Below the pieces are notes generated by a model. That model ran no database searches. It was not told the DNA's origin and was given only the letters and a program-made list of their open reading frames with translations. 64,000 bases of DNA. Source: Bradyrhizobium roseum. GTDB taxonomy: Bacteria; Pseudomonadota; Alphaproteobacteria; Rhizobiales; Xanthobacteraceae. The DNA is taken from the NCBI RefSeq assembly GCF_030413175.1, contig NZ_CP129212.1, forward strand, positions 5,432,450 through 5,496,449, in the 5' to 3' direction. Shown here in pieces: positions 43,687 through 52,443 of the stretch (its first letter is position 1; each line of letters begins with the position of its first letter). Both the position numbers and the translations under genes were made by a program.

Positions 43687-45230
43687 TTGGGGATCGCTGC
43701 GGTCAGCCTCGCCCGCACGCTTTCGATCGCGAGCGGACTGGCGGCAACCGCGACGACGACCAGCCATAGCCCGCATTCGACGAAAAATCGCAATGGTTCC
43801 GCCAGCGGGATGGCCAGCCGGATCGCCACTCCCAGCGCCCAGCCGGCGAGCGTCACCGCGACCATCACCCCGGCCAGAAAGCACAGATGCCGCAGCGGGT
43901 GCTGCAGCGTGTTCTGCAGGATGATCCATCCCAGGACCCCGAATTGGACCAGGAGTTCGCTGGCGATGACGGCAATCGCCGCCCCAATCAGTCCCGTTGC
44001 GGGTATCAGGATAGCCGACAGGGCCAGGAAAATGACGAGCTGCAGTCCCTTGGTCCGCACCAGCAGATCGCCTCGATTGCTGAAATTGGCGTAATTCAGC
44101 GCCAGGATCGAGGGGGCGGCGGCGGCGGTACCGACCAGCAACGTCACCGTAAGCGCCGGATCGTAGGGAACGATACCGTGGGTCCAGAGCGCGAAAAAAT
44201 CCTGCCAGAACGGCAACAGGCCGGAGACGACGATGCTCGCCAGCAGCGTCACCAGCACCGATCCGCGGGCATACAGGCTTTGCAGCCGTTGCGCGTCGCC
44301 AACGGCATGATCATGGCCGAGCTCCGCGGCGAGAGGAAGGGTGGTCTGGACACAGAGGACGCGAAGCAGGCCGGCGACCATGCGGGTAAGCCCCCACTGC
44401 GCAACGGCGACGCGGTCGGACACGAGTGCGCTGACCAGCAAGACCGGCAGATTGAGCAAGGCAAGATCGGTGGCGCCGGCCACCGCAAACGGAGCAGCCT
44501 TGCGAAACTGACCGACAATCCAGCGCCATGAAGGCGTCGCGCGCGCCGTGCGCAAATACGGAAACAACCGCGGAGCGTCGATTGTCAAAAGCCAGATCGC
44601 GGCGACCACCTGCGCAGCGGCGTAAGCGAGGGTGACGGCCAACAGGCTACCCGTCGCGACGATTGCGACCAGCTGGGCGAATTGCCCGATGAGAACGGCG
44701 GCGTTCTGCACCTTCACCGCGCGTCCGTAGAGCCCGCGCGCTCGGTACAGCGCGGCGACGAGATTGGACGGCACCGTCCACAGCATTCCGGCGGCCATGA
44801 AGACGAAAGCCGCATCGAAATGCACAACCGTGACAAATCCGAACACCGTGGAGGGCGCCAGCAATGCCGCCCCCACGAGCAGCGGCAAGGTCAACGCCGC
44901 AGTGAGCCCGAGATAGACCCGCAGCATCGCGCCGTAGTACCGCGCGGTGCGGTCGTCGCAGTCGGCGCCCGGCTTGAATTGAAAAAACCGGTTGATCGCG
45001 CGGAATTGCAGGCCGGCATCGGCAATGAAAGCGAGATTGCCGATGGCATAGATCACAAGCCACGCTGCCAGCGTATCGCCCGTCCAGTAGTGCAGGAAGA
45101 CCGGGATGAGAGCGACCTGCTGGGTGATCCCCAAAACCATCTGGAACAGATTGGCAGACCATCCGGCAAACAGCCGCCCTGCCCGGCCGGGCGCGGGAGG
45201 ACGCGACGAAGCGACGGCTTTGCCACGCAC
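43683..45230 (-). CDS. Polysaccharide flippase-like membrane protein (Wzx 2)
   Basis: About 515 residues with some fourteen hydrophobic segments in the MATE/PST family pattern (LFAGWSANLFQMVLGITQQ at the start of the first segment, a late ATGLIGAAIAVIASELLVQF segment). The start is uncertain: the frame is open to 45407, but the first 59 codons overlap the divergent aminotransferase region, so GTG 45230 is proposed. It is a second flippase in addition to that at 26963-28288 and would export another repeat unit. Confidence 0.75.
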   Translation of the reverse strand: MRGKAVASSRPPAPGRAGRLFAGWSANLFQMVLGITQQVALIPVFLHYWTGDTLAAWLVIYAIGNLAFIADAGLQFRAINRFFQFKPGADCDDRTARYYGAMLRVYLGLTAALTLPLLVGAALLAPSTVFGFVTVVHFDAAFVFMAAGMLWTVPSNLVAALYRARGLYGRAVKVQNAAVLIGQFAQLVAIVATGSLLAVTLAYAAAQVVAAIWLLTIDAPRLFPYLRTARATPSWRWIVGQFRKAAPFAVAGATDLALLNLPVLLVSALVSDRVAVAQWGLTRMVAGLLRVLCVQTTLPLAAELGHDHAVGDAQRLQSLYARGSVLVTLLASIVVSGLLPFWQDFFALWTHGIVPYDPALTVTLLVGTAAAAPSILALNYANFSNRGDLLVRTKGLQLVIFLALSAILIPATGLIGAAIAVIASELLVQFGVLGWIILQNTLQHPLRHLCFLAGVMVAVTLAGWALGVAIRLAIPLAEPLRFFVECGLWLVVVAVAASPLAIESVRARLTAAIPN

Positions 45231-45442
45231 GTCAACGGGCTCATCGATCAAGGGCCAGACCTCATAAAGGCATTGCCGTCGAGCTATCAGTCCGGCAGGA
45301 GGATGTCGAGGGTTCGCCCGGCAACGCGTCCGCACCGTTACAACCAGACAGAGATCGCCCGTTGATTCCAGCGGCGGAAACCGCCAATTTGCGCACTCTC
45401 GAACCACGGGGCCAATTCCCCAGCAAGCACCGAAGTGAAACC

Positions 45443-46588
45443 GTGACAGCAGATTACATCCCGTTCAACCTGCCCCATGCCACCGGCAAGGAGGTGGTCT
45501 ATGCCGCCGAGGCGCAGCGCAACCATCATCTCTCTGGCGACGGGACCTTCACCAAGCGCTGTCATCAATGGATCGAGGAACGGACCGGTTGCGCCAGGGC
45601 GCTTCTGACTCATTCCTGCACCTCGGCGCTGGACATGGCGGCACTGCTGCTCGACATCAAAAGCGGCGACGAGGTGATCCTGCCTTCCTACACCTTCGTA
45701 TCGACCGCCAACGCGTTCGTGCTGCGCGGCGCGGTTCCGGTGTTCGTCGACATCAGGGAGGACACGCTCAACCTCGATGAACGGCTGATCGAGGACGCGA
45801 TCACGACGCGGACCCGCGCGATCGTCCCGGTGCACTACGCCGGCGTCTCCTGCGAAATGGATTCGATCGCGGCCATCGCCCGGCGTCATGGTCTGCGAAT
45901 CGTCGAAGACGCCGCGCAGGGAATCATGGCCGGATACAAGAACCGAGCGCTCGGCGCGATCGGCGATCTCGGCAGTTTCAGCTTTCACGAAACCAAGAAC
46001 ATCATCTCCGGTGAAGGCGGCAGCCTGATGGTGCGGGATAAAGAGTTCGCGCAGCGCGCCGAGATCATCCGGGAAAAGGGCACGGATCGCGGCCGGTTTT
46101 TCCGCGGCGAGGTCGACAAATACACCTGGCAGGACGTCGGCTCGTCATTTCTGCCGAGCGAGATCACCGCGGCCTTCCTGTGGGCGCAACTCGAAGAGGC
46201 GGAGCGGATCACGCGCGAACGGATGGACATCTGGCGCCGCTATCACGCCATGCTGGCCCCGATCGAGCAGTCGGAGCTGCTTCGCCGGCCGATCGTTCCG
46301 GCCGATTGCCAGCACAACGGGCACATGTATTACGTGCTGCTGGCCCCAGGCATCGATCGCCAAGCCGTGCTGCGCGAACTCAAGGGCAACGGCATCCACG
46401 CGGTGTTCCACTATGTCCCGCTGCATTCCTCGCCGGGCGGAATGCGCTTCGGGCGCGCGCACGGCGATCTCTCGTTGACGACCTCGCTGTCGGAGCGTTT
46501 GATCAGGCTGCCGATGTGGCTTGGCCTGAGCGAAGACCAGCAGCAGCGGATCTGCAACGTGCTGGGAGCGATCCTAAAAAGCTCCTAG
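45443..46588 (+). CDS. wecE: dTDP-4-amino-4,6-dideoxygalactose transaminase (WecE/RffA)
   Basis: 381 residues, DegT family. The diagnostic start IPFNLPHATGKEVVY matches RffA/WecE, and SGDGTFTKRCHQWIEE, THSCTSALDMAALLL, VEDAAQGIMAGY and the Lys in SFHETKNIISGEGG follow. It converts dTDP-4-keto-6-deoxyglucose from RmlB to dTDP-Fuc4N. GTG 45443 is chosen because it places the I-P-F-N motif at residue 6, as in the family. It diverges from the second wzx; the formyltransferase further downstream could act on its product. Confidence 0.9.
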   Translation: MTADYIPFNLPHATGKEVVYAAEAQRNHHLSGDGTFTKRCHQWIEERTGCARALLTHSCTSALDMAALLLDIKSGDEVILPSYTFVSTANAFVLRGAVPVFVDIREDTLNLDERLIEDAITTRTRAIVPVHYAGVSCEMDSIAAIARRHGLRIVEDAAQGIMAGYKNRALGAIGDLGSFSFHETKNIISGEGGSLMVRDKEFAQRAEIIREKGTDRGRFFRGEVDKYTWQDVGSSFLPSEITAAFLWAQLEEAERITRERMDIWRRYHAMLAPIEQSELLRRPIVPADCQHNGHMYYVLLAPGIDRQAVLRELKGNGIHAVFHYVPLHSSPGGMRFGRAHGDLSLTTSLSERLIRLPMWLGLSEDQQQRICNVLGAILKSS

Positions 46589-47090
46589 GGTAGTATCAGA
46601 AAGCCTCCGCTTCCGTAGATGGATCCAGCGCGGTCGGTGGCGACCTGCTCTGCCGGAGGCTATGGCTTCGCGAAGGAGGCGCAACGCCCAAGGTGCTGGC
46701 CCCCCTGGCGAGCGAGAGACCGAATGCGACACCCTCGTCAGCCTCGCCCAGCGATAGAATGCAACTGACAGCCGCAGCAGGTGCCTCAGATAGCGCGCCG
46801 GGATTATTTGAGGCCGGGTGGGTTGCGCCTCCTGACGGACGAGCGGAAGATCGTCACGTTGGAAAACGTTTGGCTTCCTGCACTGGGCCCAGCTGTGAAG
46901 CTTATCAACAAGCCTGACTCCGCAAAGAACGTCAGAACTCCGAGGGTTACCTCGAATTGTTGAATGGCTTGGATTTTGACGTTCAAATCCGCATCTTTAG
47001 CGACCTGCTGCGAACGCCGTACGAGCATATCGTCATTGTTGACCGAATTCAGCACCCCGTCGCGATTGCGGATTGACTTGATCGGAAGAT
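46589..47090. other. Intergenic region after wecE, about 500 bases
   Basis: No gene recognised. A minus-strand frame at 46804-47136 and a plus-strand frame at 46781-46963 are open but show no motif I know. The start of the region holds the structured element at 46601-46661. Confidence 0.4.
46601..46661 (+). other. Nested hairpin element downstream of wecE
   Basis: AGCCTCCG (46601-46608) pairs with CGGAGGCT (46654-46661), an 8-base perfect outer stem. Inside it GGTCG (46632-46636) pairs with CGACC (46641-46645) around GTGG. It begins 13 bases after the wecE stop, so it would be transcribed in the 3' end of that mRNA. It has no T run, so a terminator role is not clear. Confidence 0.45.
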
Positions 47091-48071
47091 CTATGCTGCG
47101 CGCCCAACCACGATCCGGCTGCCGCCCGCCGGCCAACGAAGTCCGGCCAGCGTCATCCGGACTTCGGCCAGCAGGATAGCTGTGAACGCGCGATTGACGA
47201 GCGGGTTCAACTTGAACTCCCGCAAGGGATCTTTGGCCTCTTCATTACCCTTATCGAGCAGCCGGCTCGCCATCATGAGCGGGAGCAGCAGTGCGGTATA
47301 GGAGGACGAGAACAATACCTCAAATCCGTTGCGTCGCAGCTTTGCTTCCAGTTCGCCGCGTCGGTATCGGCGTTCGTGATGTGCCAAGTCGTCCGCCCGG
47401 CTCCAGAGCCAAGGATGCTGTGGCACAGCAACGATGATTCCTCCACGGGGTCGTGTCGCCACGCGAAGGCCACGCAACACCCCCTCGTCGTCGGCAATGT
47501 GTTCGATGACATCGAAGGCGCCAGTAAGATCGAACAGGCTGCTGGCTGGAATCCGGCGCGCATCCATCTGCACAAACTCTACTTCGGACGGCACGCGCTG
47601 CCGTGCATGTATGAGCGCCGACGGATGCAACTCGGAGCCCACCAGGCGTTCCCAGGAACGTGATTTCGCCATCGCGCCGATCACCGCACCATTGCCGCAG
47701 CCGATCTCGAGAAACCGACGAGCGTCGGGAAAAAATTTCGCGGCGAGACCGACAATGAGCCGATTGCGGGCGACGAACCAGAAATGTTCCGTCTCGACCT
47801 TCGCAAGGGCCGCAAGCCCGGCAGGATCGACGCCGCTGACGGTGTCAGCGAGTTCCGGTGCAAACATCGGAATTCCCCCGCCTTGCGCGGCGGCATACCC
47901 ACAGCCAGAGCATCGCCAGCCAAGCGGCCAGATCGCTTCGCTCGCTGCAACCTTCTCCACGGCATTGCAGCCAAGGCATCGCCGCCCGGACGCGAACGGC
48001 CCGTTCATGCTGTCGTCGCTGTTGACCCGGACCCCCTCTGGCAAAGGCACGATATTGCGTGATTTCTTCAT
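47091..48071 (-). CDS. SAM methyltransferase with N-terminal zinc-ribbon-like region
   Basis: 326 residues from ATG 48071. The first part has two Cys pairs (CLGC about residue 33 and CSGC about residue 55), a zinc-ribbon-like start seen in some methyltransferases of polysaccharide loci. The SAM domain follows with FLEIGCGNGAVI, VGSELHPSA, FVQMDARRIP and FDVIEHIADDEGVL, and the C-terminal segment has hydrophobic stretches (SYTALLLPLMMASRLL). The upstream 15 codons of the open frame are less coding-like. Methyl acceptor unknown. Confidence 0.75.
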   Translation of the reverse strand: MKKSRNIVPLPEGVRVNSDDSMNGPFASGRRCLGCNAVEKVAASEAIWPLGWRCSGCGYAAAQGGGIPMFAPELADTVSGVDPAGLAALAKVETEHFWFVARNRLIVGLAAKFFPDARRFLEIGCGNGAVIGAMAKSRSWERLVGSELHPSALIHARQRVPSEVEFVQMDARRIPASSLFDLTGAFDVIEHIADDEGVLRGLRVATRPRGGIIVAVPQHPWLWSRADDLAHHERRYRRGELEAKLRRNGFEVLFSSSYTALLLPLMMASRLLDKGNEEAKDPLREFKLNPLVNRAFTAILLAEVRMTLAGLRWPAGGSRIVVGRAA

Positions 48072-48161
48072 CGTGAAACTATAGACACTGACGGCGGGCG
48101 TGACCAGAATCGGCATTCGAGCATTTGCATCCTAAACTGCCACGGTCAAGGCGTCCGGCGG

Positions 48162-48884
48162 ATGCTTCCAGCTTTGTTGAGCTTTCACTTGCGCATTTGC
48201 ATCATCCAGTCCTGCTATATCCCATGGAAGGGTTTTTTCGACCTGATTGGCAGTTGCGACGAATATGTAATTTTTGACCGTACGCAATACGTGAAGCGGC
48301 ATTGGCACAATCGCAACCGCATCAAGACGGCCAATGGCGTCGAATGGCTCACAATTCCTGTGGTCACCAAGGGCCGGTTTGACCAGGCAATCGACGAGGT
48401 CATGATCGAGAAGCCTTGGGCCGAGAAGCACTGGCGTGCGCTGGAACTTGCCTACCGGCGCGCTCCTTTCTTCGAAGCATTTTCGCCCATGGTGAAGGCT
48501 TGGTACGAGCGCGCCGAGAGGCAGACGCGGCTCACCGACGTCAACGAGCTGTTCACAAGGGAGATCGCGGGCCTGCTCGGTTTGAAGACGCGAATCGCCA
48601 GGGACGCTACGTATCCCGCCGACGGCGCGAAGACCGCAAGGCTGCTCACGATCACACAGGCTGCCGGCGCAGATCGCTATCTGAGCGGCCCGTCGGCGCG
48701 GGCCTATTTCGACGAGGCCTTGTTCGCCGCAGCCGGAATCACTACGGAATGGATGAGCTACCAAGGCTATGCGGACTATCCGCAGCTCCATGGCGGCTTC
48801 GAACACGCCGTCAGCGTGCTCGATCTGTTGTTCAACACTGGCCCCGAGGCGGCGCGCTTGATCAGGCGTCAGCCCGCAGACTGA
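48162..48884 (+). CDS. WbqC-family protein
   Basis: 240 residues with the typical WbqC opening IIQSCYIPWKGFFDLI, FDRTQYVKRHWHNRNRIK, WLTIPVV and a C-terminal YLSGPSARAYFD and YPQLHGGFEHAVSVLDLLFN. WbqC-family genes often accompany aminotransferases of the WecE type in O-antigen loci; the reaction is not firmly established. ATG 48162 is the annotated start, but the family begins close to ICIIQS, so TTG 48189 is possible. It ends at a hairpin shared with the remnant on the other strand. Confidence 0.8.
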   Translation: MLPALLSFHLRICIIQSCYIPWKGFFDLIGSCDEYVIFDRTQYVKRHWHNRNRIKTANGVEWLTIPVVTKGRFDQAIDEVMIEKPWAEKHWRALELAYRRAPFFEAFSPMVKAWYERAERQTRLTDVNELFTREIAGLLGLKTRIARDATYPADGAKTARLLTITQAAGADRYLSGPSARAYFDEALFAAAGITTEWMSYQGYADYPQLHGGFEHAVSVLDLLFNTGPEAARLIRRQPAD

Positions 48885-48916
48885 AGCGGCTGGGCCCGTT
48901 CCCAAAGCGAACAAAA

Positions 48917-48943
48917 AAATCCCGGGACAAGGTCCCAAGATTT
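48917..48943. terminator. Hairpin between the WbqC gene and the convergent remnant
   Basis: AAATC (48917-48921) and GGGAC (48924-48928) pair with GTCCC (48932-48936) and GATTT (48939-48943), leaving a three-base loop and a two-base internal mismatch. A run of seven A on the left arm becomes a T run on the minus strand, so it would work best as an intrinsic terminator for minus-strand transcripts, and possibly for both. Confidence 0.55.
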
Positions 48944-48998
48944 CTGTGGATACCTCGTACGATCTGACGACGATGTGGATCGCGACGCAAGCGAATGC

Positions 48999-49646
48999 TT
49001 ACGGCTCGCCCAGATTGCTGACGACGCCGCCGGCAGCCGTCGGCGCGGTACCGAGCGAGGTGTTCCCGCGTTCGGTCGTTGCCGTATATGGCGTCTGCTC
49101 CGCTAAAGCCCGTGGTCTTGACGCCTGCACGCCAGTGCCGCCGCGTCCGCCGCAACACCCGCGGTGTTGCCGGCAAGCACAAAACATCGACACCGCACTA
49201 TTTATTGCCTGTTGTGGCCGCGACACCGAACAGTTTCCAATCGACTGGGTGTTTCTCGACCGGTACGCGGTTCGGAAACGTCGCGCCGAGGCAATACCGG
49301 TCCCGCTCTTGTAGCTGATGGTGCTGTCGCGAGTGAACAACTGCGCATTGCCCGCGGTTCGCATATCGCTGAAGCCCTGCTGCGAAAACTTCAGTGATGA
49401 CGCAATAAACCGCGACCGAAACCGAGGCGGCCGTCAGGATTCTGCGCCGTTGAGGCCGCGGAGCACGTGAATTTGGAGGTTGCGGAGGACCACTCTATTG
49501 GTCGCCGCGACGCTGACCCCGTTGGTGCTGGCACGTGCCGGTGAACGACGCAAAATAGTCCCTCCTTTGGCTGGAGCTTCGGTCCAGACCGTTGAAGTGA
49601 ATGCAATATTCGCCCTTCCCGGAACGCCCGGCGTTCGAGCTCGCAC
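48999..49646 (-). pseudogene. Remnant of a right-handed parallel beta-helix protein gene
   Basis: Minus-strand frames read VSVAATNRVVLRNLQIHVLRGLNGAES, a fragment with the alternating V-x-L-R-x-L-x-I pattern, and after a stop and frame change FSQQGFSDMRTAGNAQLFTRDSTISYKSGTG. I recognise this order from secreted right-handed beta-helix proteins of unknown function common in Bradyrhizobium. Stops and frameshifts divide it, and the 5' signal-peptide part is missing. Confidence 0.5.
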
Positions 49647-49960
49647 TCCTTGGCAGGGACCAACGTTGCATCGCCTCCAGAGATTGCAATCTTGTCCATG
49701 CTAAGCAATAAAATTTCAGAAGCAAATCAAGCCGAGCGAACAACTATCTGCCGGAAGACCAAACCGCACCCGGGTTCAATTCTCGTGCATTTTTTGCGTC
49801 GCACGCTAGCCATGTTGATTCGTCGTTCCCGGCGCGTTTGCGCCCCCCGCCCACTTGCCGTATGAGAAGACCAGCCCGGCGGCTTTTCCGTGCTGCCCTC
49901 TTAAGAATATGGCAACATCACGGCGTTTTGCCGATCGCCGGCCGGTGCCGAAGGACGATG

Positions 49961-50176
49961 ATGCAAGCGACCGAGTTGATAGCTGAAGTGCTCCGAAACA
50001 ACGTTTCCATTCCGAATGGCGACACCCCGTTGTCGGAGCTCGAGGGCTGGGATTCGCTGAAGGGCGTTCGACTCGTGCTCCGGTTGGAGGAGATCGTCGG
50101 CCGGGAGCTTACGGAGGATGACATCGAGCGGCTGCAGTCGGTCGGCGACGTCGAGCGGCTCCTGAAGGCCACCTGA
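49961..50176 (+). CDS. Acyl carrier protein
   Basis: 71 residues. The phosphopantetheine attachment motif is GWDSLKG with Ser32, between predicted helices I and II, followed by VRLVLRLEEIVGRELTEDDIERL, the usual acidic helix II/III pattern. AAGGA lies five bases before ATG 49961 (a second ATG at 49958 has worse spacing), so the longer frame upstream is not used. It sits three bases before the SDR gene and starts the 49.96-57.5 kb operon, so it probably carries the acyl or aminoacyl group made by the downstream adenylating enzyme. Confidence 0.85.
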   Translation: MQATELIAEVLRNNVSIPNGDTPLSELEGWDSLKGVRLVLRLEEIVGRELTEDDIERLQSVGDVERLLKAT

Positions 50177-50179
50177 GAG

Positions 50180-50917
50180 ATGACGCCGACCCGTGATCGC
50201 TGGGTAATCGTCTCGGGCGCCGGCGGCGCGCTCGGACGGGGGCTTGTGGCCCATTTCGCCGCCAAGGGCCACCCGATCCTGGCGCTCGACCGGAAATTCG
50301 AGGACGCCCCCCTCGAGCCGCCAATCGTTGCGCGCACGCTGGACCTCGCGGATGAAGTTCAGGTCAAGCAGGCCCTTGCGGATGTTGTTCCGGAAGGCGC
50401 GCCAATCACTCTCCTTGCCAACGCTGTCGGGCTGATCTGGAACGAACCGACGCTAAGCTTCAAGGGCGCGAAACTCGCAACCCACGGCGTGGAATCTTGG
50501 CGCAGGGTGATCGACGCCAATCTGACCGCCCCCTTCATCGTCGCCGCCCAGGTCGCAGCGCGAATGGTGCGGCGTGGCGGCGGCGTGATCGTCAATTTTT
50601 CCTCGATCGCCAGCGAGGGGAACGCGGGACAGGCCGCCTACAGCGCTGCCAAGGCCGGTGTCGAGGGACTGACCCACACGATGGCGATCGAGCTCGGCCC
50701 GCTCGGCGTGCGCGTGAACGCTCTGGCGCTCGGCTTCATCGATGTTACGACCACGCGCGACGCCGTCGCCGGCGAGCGCTTGCAGGGCTATGCGCAGAAA
50801 ACTCCGGTCGGCCGCCTCGGACGGTTAGACGATGTCGTCAATGCGATTGAGTTCCTCGCGGCCAACAGCTTCGCGAACGGCACCGTCGTGAAGCTCGACG
50901 GGGGTTTGCGTCTGTGA
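50180..50917 (+). CDS. Short-chain dehydrogenase (FabG-like)
   Basis: A 245-residue classical SDR with SGAGGALGRGLVAHF (cofactor loop, Ser replacing the usual Thr), NAVG, VNFSSIASEGNAGQ (catalytic Ser), YSAAKAG (Tyr-x3-Lys), and LDGGLRL at the end. FabG-like enzymes reduce ketoacyl groups bound to an acyl carrier protein. With an ACP gene directly upstream and an adenylating enzyme overlapping by four bases, an ACP-bound keto group is the likely substrate, but a keto-sugar cannot be excluded. Confidence 0.82.
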   Translation: MTPTRDRWVIVSGAGGALGRGLVAHFAAKGHPILALDRKFEDAPLEPPIVARTLDLADEVQVKQALADVVPEGAPITLLANAVGLIWNEPTLSFKGAKLATHGVESWRRVIDANLTAPFIVAAQVAARMVRRGGGVIVNFSSIASEGNAGQAAYSAAKAGVEGLTHTMAIELGPLGVRVNALALGFIDVTTTRDAVAGERLQGYAQKTPVGRLGRLDDVVNAIEFLAANSFANGTVVKLDGGLRL

Positions 50918-52440
50918 CGGATCTGTGGACTGCATTTGCAGGGATCGCCGATGCCGACCCGGCTGCGCCTGCTCTGATCCTGGGCGAGACGACCTGCAGC
51001 TTCGGCGAGCTGAAGACGCTAGCGGAGTGTTGCGCCGCGGCGCTTGCTGGACGCGGCGTCGTCAAGGGTGACGTGGTGGCGCTTCAGCTTCCCAAACGCC
51101 GCATCACCTACACGCTGCTGCTCGCCTGCCTGCGGCTTGGCGCCCCCTACGTATTCCTCGATCCGAAGAATCCGGCGGAACGCACCCAGCGTATCCTGGC
51201 GCAGCTTCGCCCGAAGCTTCTGTTCAGTGCGTCCGACACCGAGAACCCGTTTGGCGCGACATTGAAGCTGTCGGATGGCGACGACGCCTGGCTCGATACC
51301 CCGGCGAGAGCGCGCGGCGCGATCGCTTCATCCATCACCGGGACCGATCCGGCCTATGTCATGTTCACCTCCGGCTCGACCGGCGAGCCGAAGGGCGTGG
51401 TGATCCCGCATCAAGGCGTGCTCAGCCTAATCAAATGGGCCAAGGACGTGGTACGGGCCTCGCCGCGCGAGCGCTTCACCAGCATCAATCCGCTGCACTT
51501 CGACAATTCGGTGTTCGACGTCTATTGCGGTTTATTCAATGGCGCCGCGCTGGTACCGGTCGAGACCTCCGAGGTCAGCAATCCTGCAAGCTGGGTGAAG
51601 ATCATCCGCGCCGGCAAGGCGAGCCTGATGTTCGCGGTGCCGACACTGTTCCTCATTCTCGATCAGCTCAGCCTGTTGACGCCACAGGCGCTGCCCGACC
51701 TACGCACGTTCCAGTTCGGCGGCGAAGGCTATCCGATCGGCAAGCTGCGTGAATTTCACGGCCGCTTTGCAGGAGTGGCGCGCCTGATCAATGTCTACGG
51801 CCCGACCGAGACGAGCTGCATTTGTTCGAGCATCGAGATCACGCCCGACATTCTCACCGCACCGGACAGCGAGTTCCCTACGCTCGGCAGCATGCATCCG
51901 GACTTTATATACACCATTCTCGACGATCAGCAGACGCCGGTGCCGCGCGGTGAGCCAGGAGAATTGTGGATTGGCGGCCCCTGCGTCGGACTCGGTTACT
52001 ATGCCAATGCGGAAGAGACCGCTTCGCGCTTCCGCCAGGACCCGCGGCACGACCACTACCGCTCGATTTTCTACCGCTCCGGCGATCGTGTCCGCGAGGA
52101 CGAGAACGGACGTCTCTGGTTCCACGGCCGGGTCGACAACCAAGTCAAGATCCGCGGCCACAGAATTGAGCTTGAGGAGATCGATCTCGCGGTACAGAGC
52201 CTGCCCGGCGTCAGACGCGCCGTCGCGGTGGTGCTCAGCGGCGCCGATGCTGATGAAATTGCGGTTGCCTATGTCGCCGACCGTATCATCCTTGCAAGAG
52301 AAGTATTGGAGCGCTGCCGGCAGACGCTTCCGGCCTACATGTGTCCTACGAAGATCGTGCAGCTCGACGAATTGCCGCGCAATGCCAACGGCAAGGTCGA
52401 CCGCAAGGCCGCGCGCGCGTATCTCGAGCAGATGGCCTAA
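50914..52440 (+). CDS. Adenylate-forming amino-acid activating enzyme (DltA-like)
   Basis: 508 residues, ANL superfamily. TSGSTGEPKG (152-161) is the P-loop, YGPTET (295-300), YRSGD (387-391), GRVDNQVKIRGHRIE (405-419) and the catalytic Lys in NANGKVD (Lys494) are all present. HFDNSVFD places Asp197 where DltA and NRPS domains have the Asp that binds the substrate alpha-amino group, so an amino acid rather than a fatty acid is expected. GTG start overlaps the SDR stop. It probably loads the ACP encoded two genes upstream. Confidence 0.85.
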   Translation: MTDLWTAFAGIADADPAAPALILGETTCSFGELKTLAECCAAALAGRGVVKGDVVALQLPKRRITYTLLLACLRLGAPYVFLDPKNPAERTQRILAQLRPKLLFSASDTENPFGATLKLSDGDDAWLDTPARARGAIASSITGTDPAYVMFTSGSTGEPKGVVIPHQGVLSLIKWAKDVVRASPRERFTSINPLHFDNSVFDVYCGLFNGAALVPVETSEVSNPASWVKIIRAGKASLMFAVPTLFLILDQLSLLTPQALPDLRTFQFGGEGYPIGKLREFHGRFAGVARLINVYGPTETSCICSSIEITPDILTAPDSEFPTLGSMHPDFIYTILDDQQTPVPRGEPGELWIGGPCVGLGYYANAEETASRFRQDPRHDHYRSIFYRSGDRVREDENGRLWFHGRVDNQVKIRGHRIELEEIDLAVQSLPGVRRAVAVVLSGADADEIAVAYVADRIILAREVLERCRQTLPAYMCPTKIVQLDELPRNANGKVDRKAARAYLEQMA

Positions 52441-52443
52441 GCG

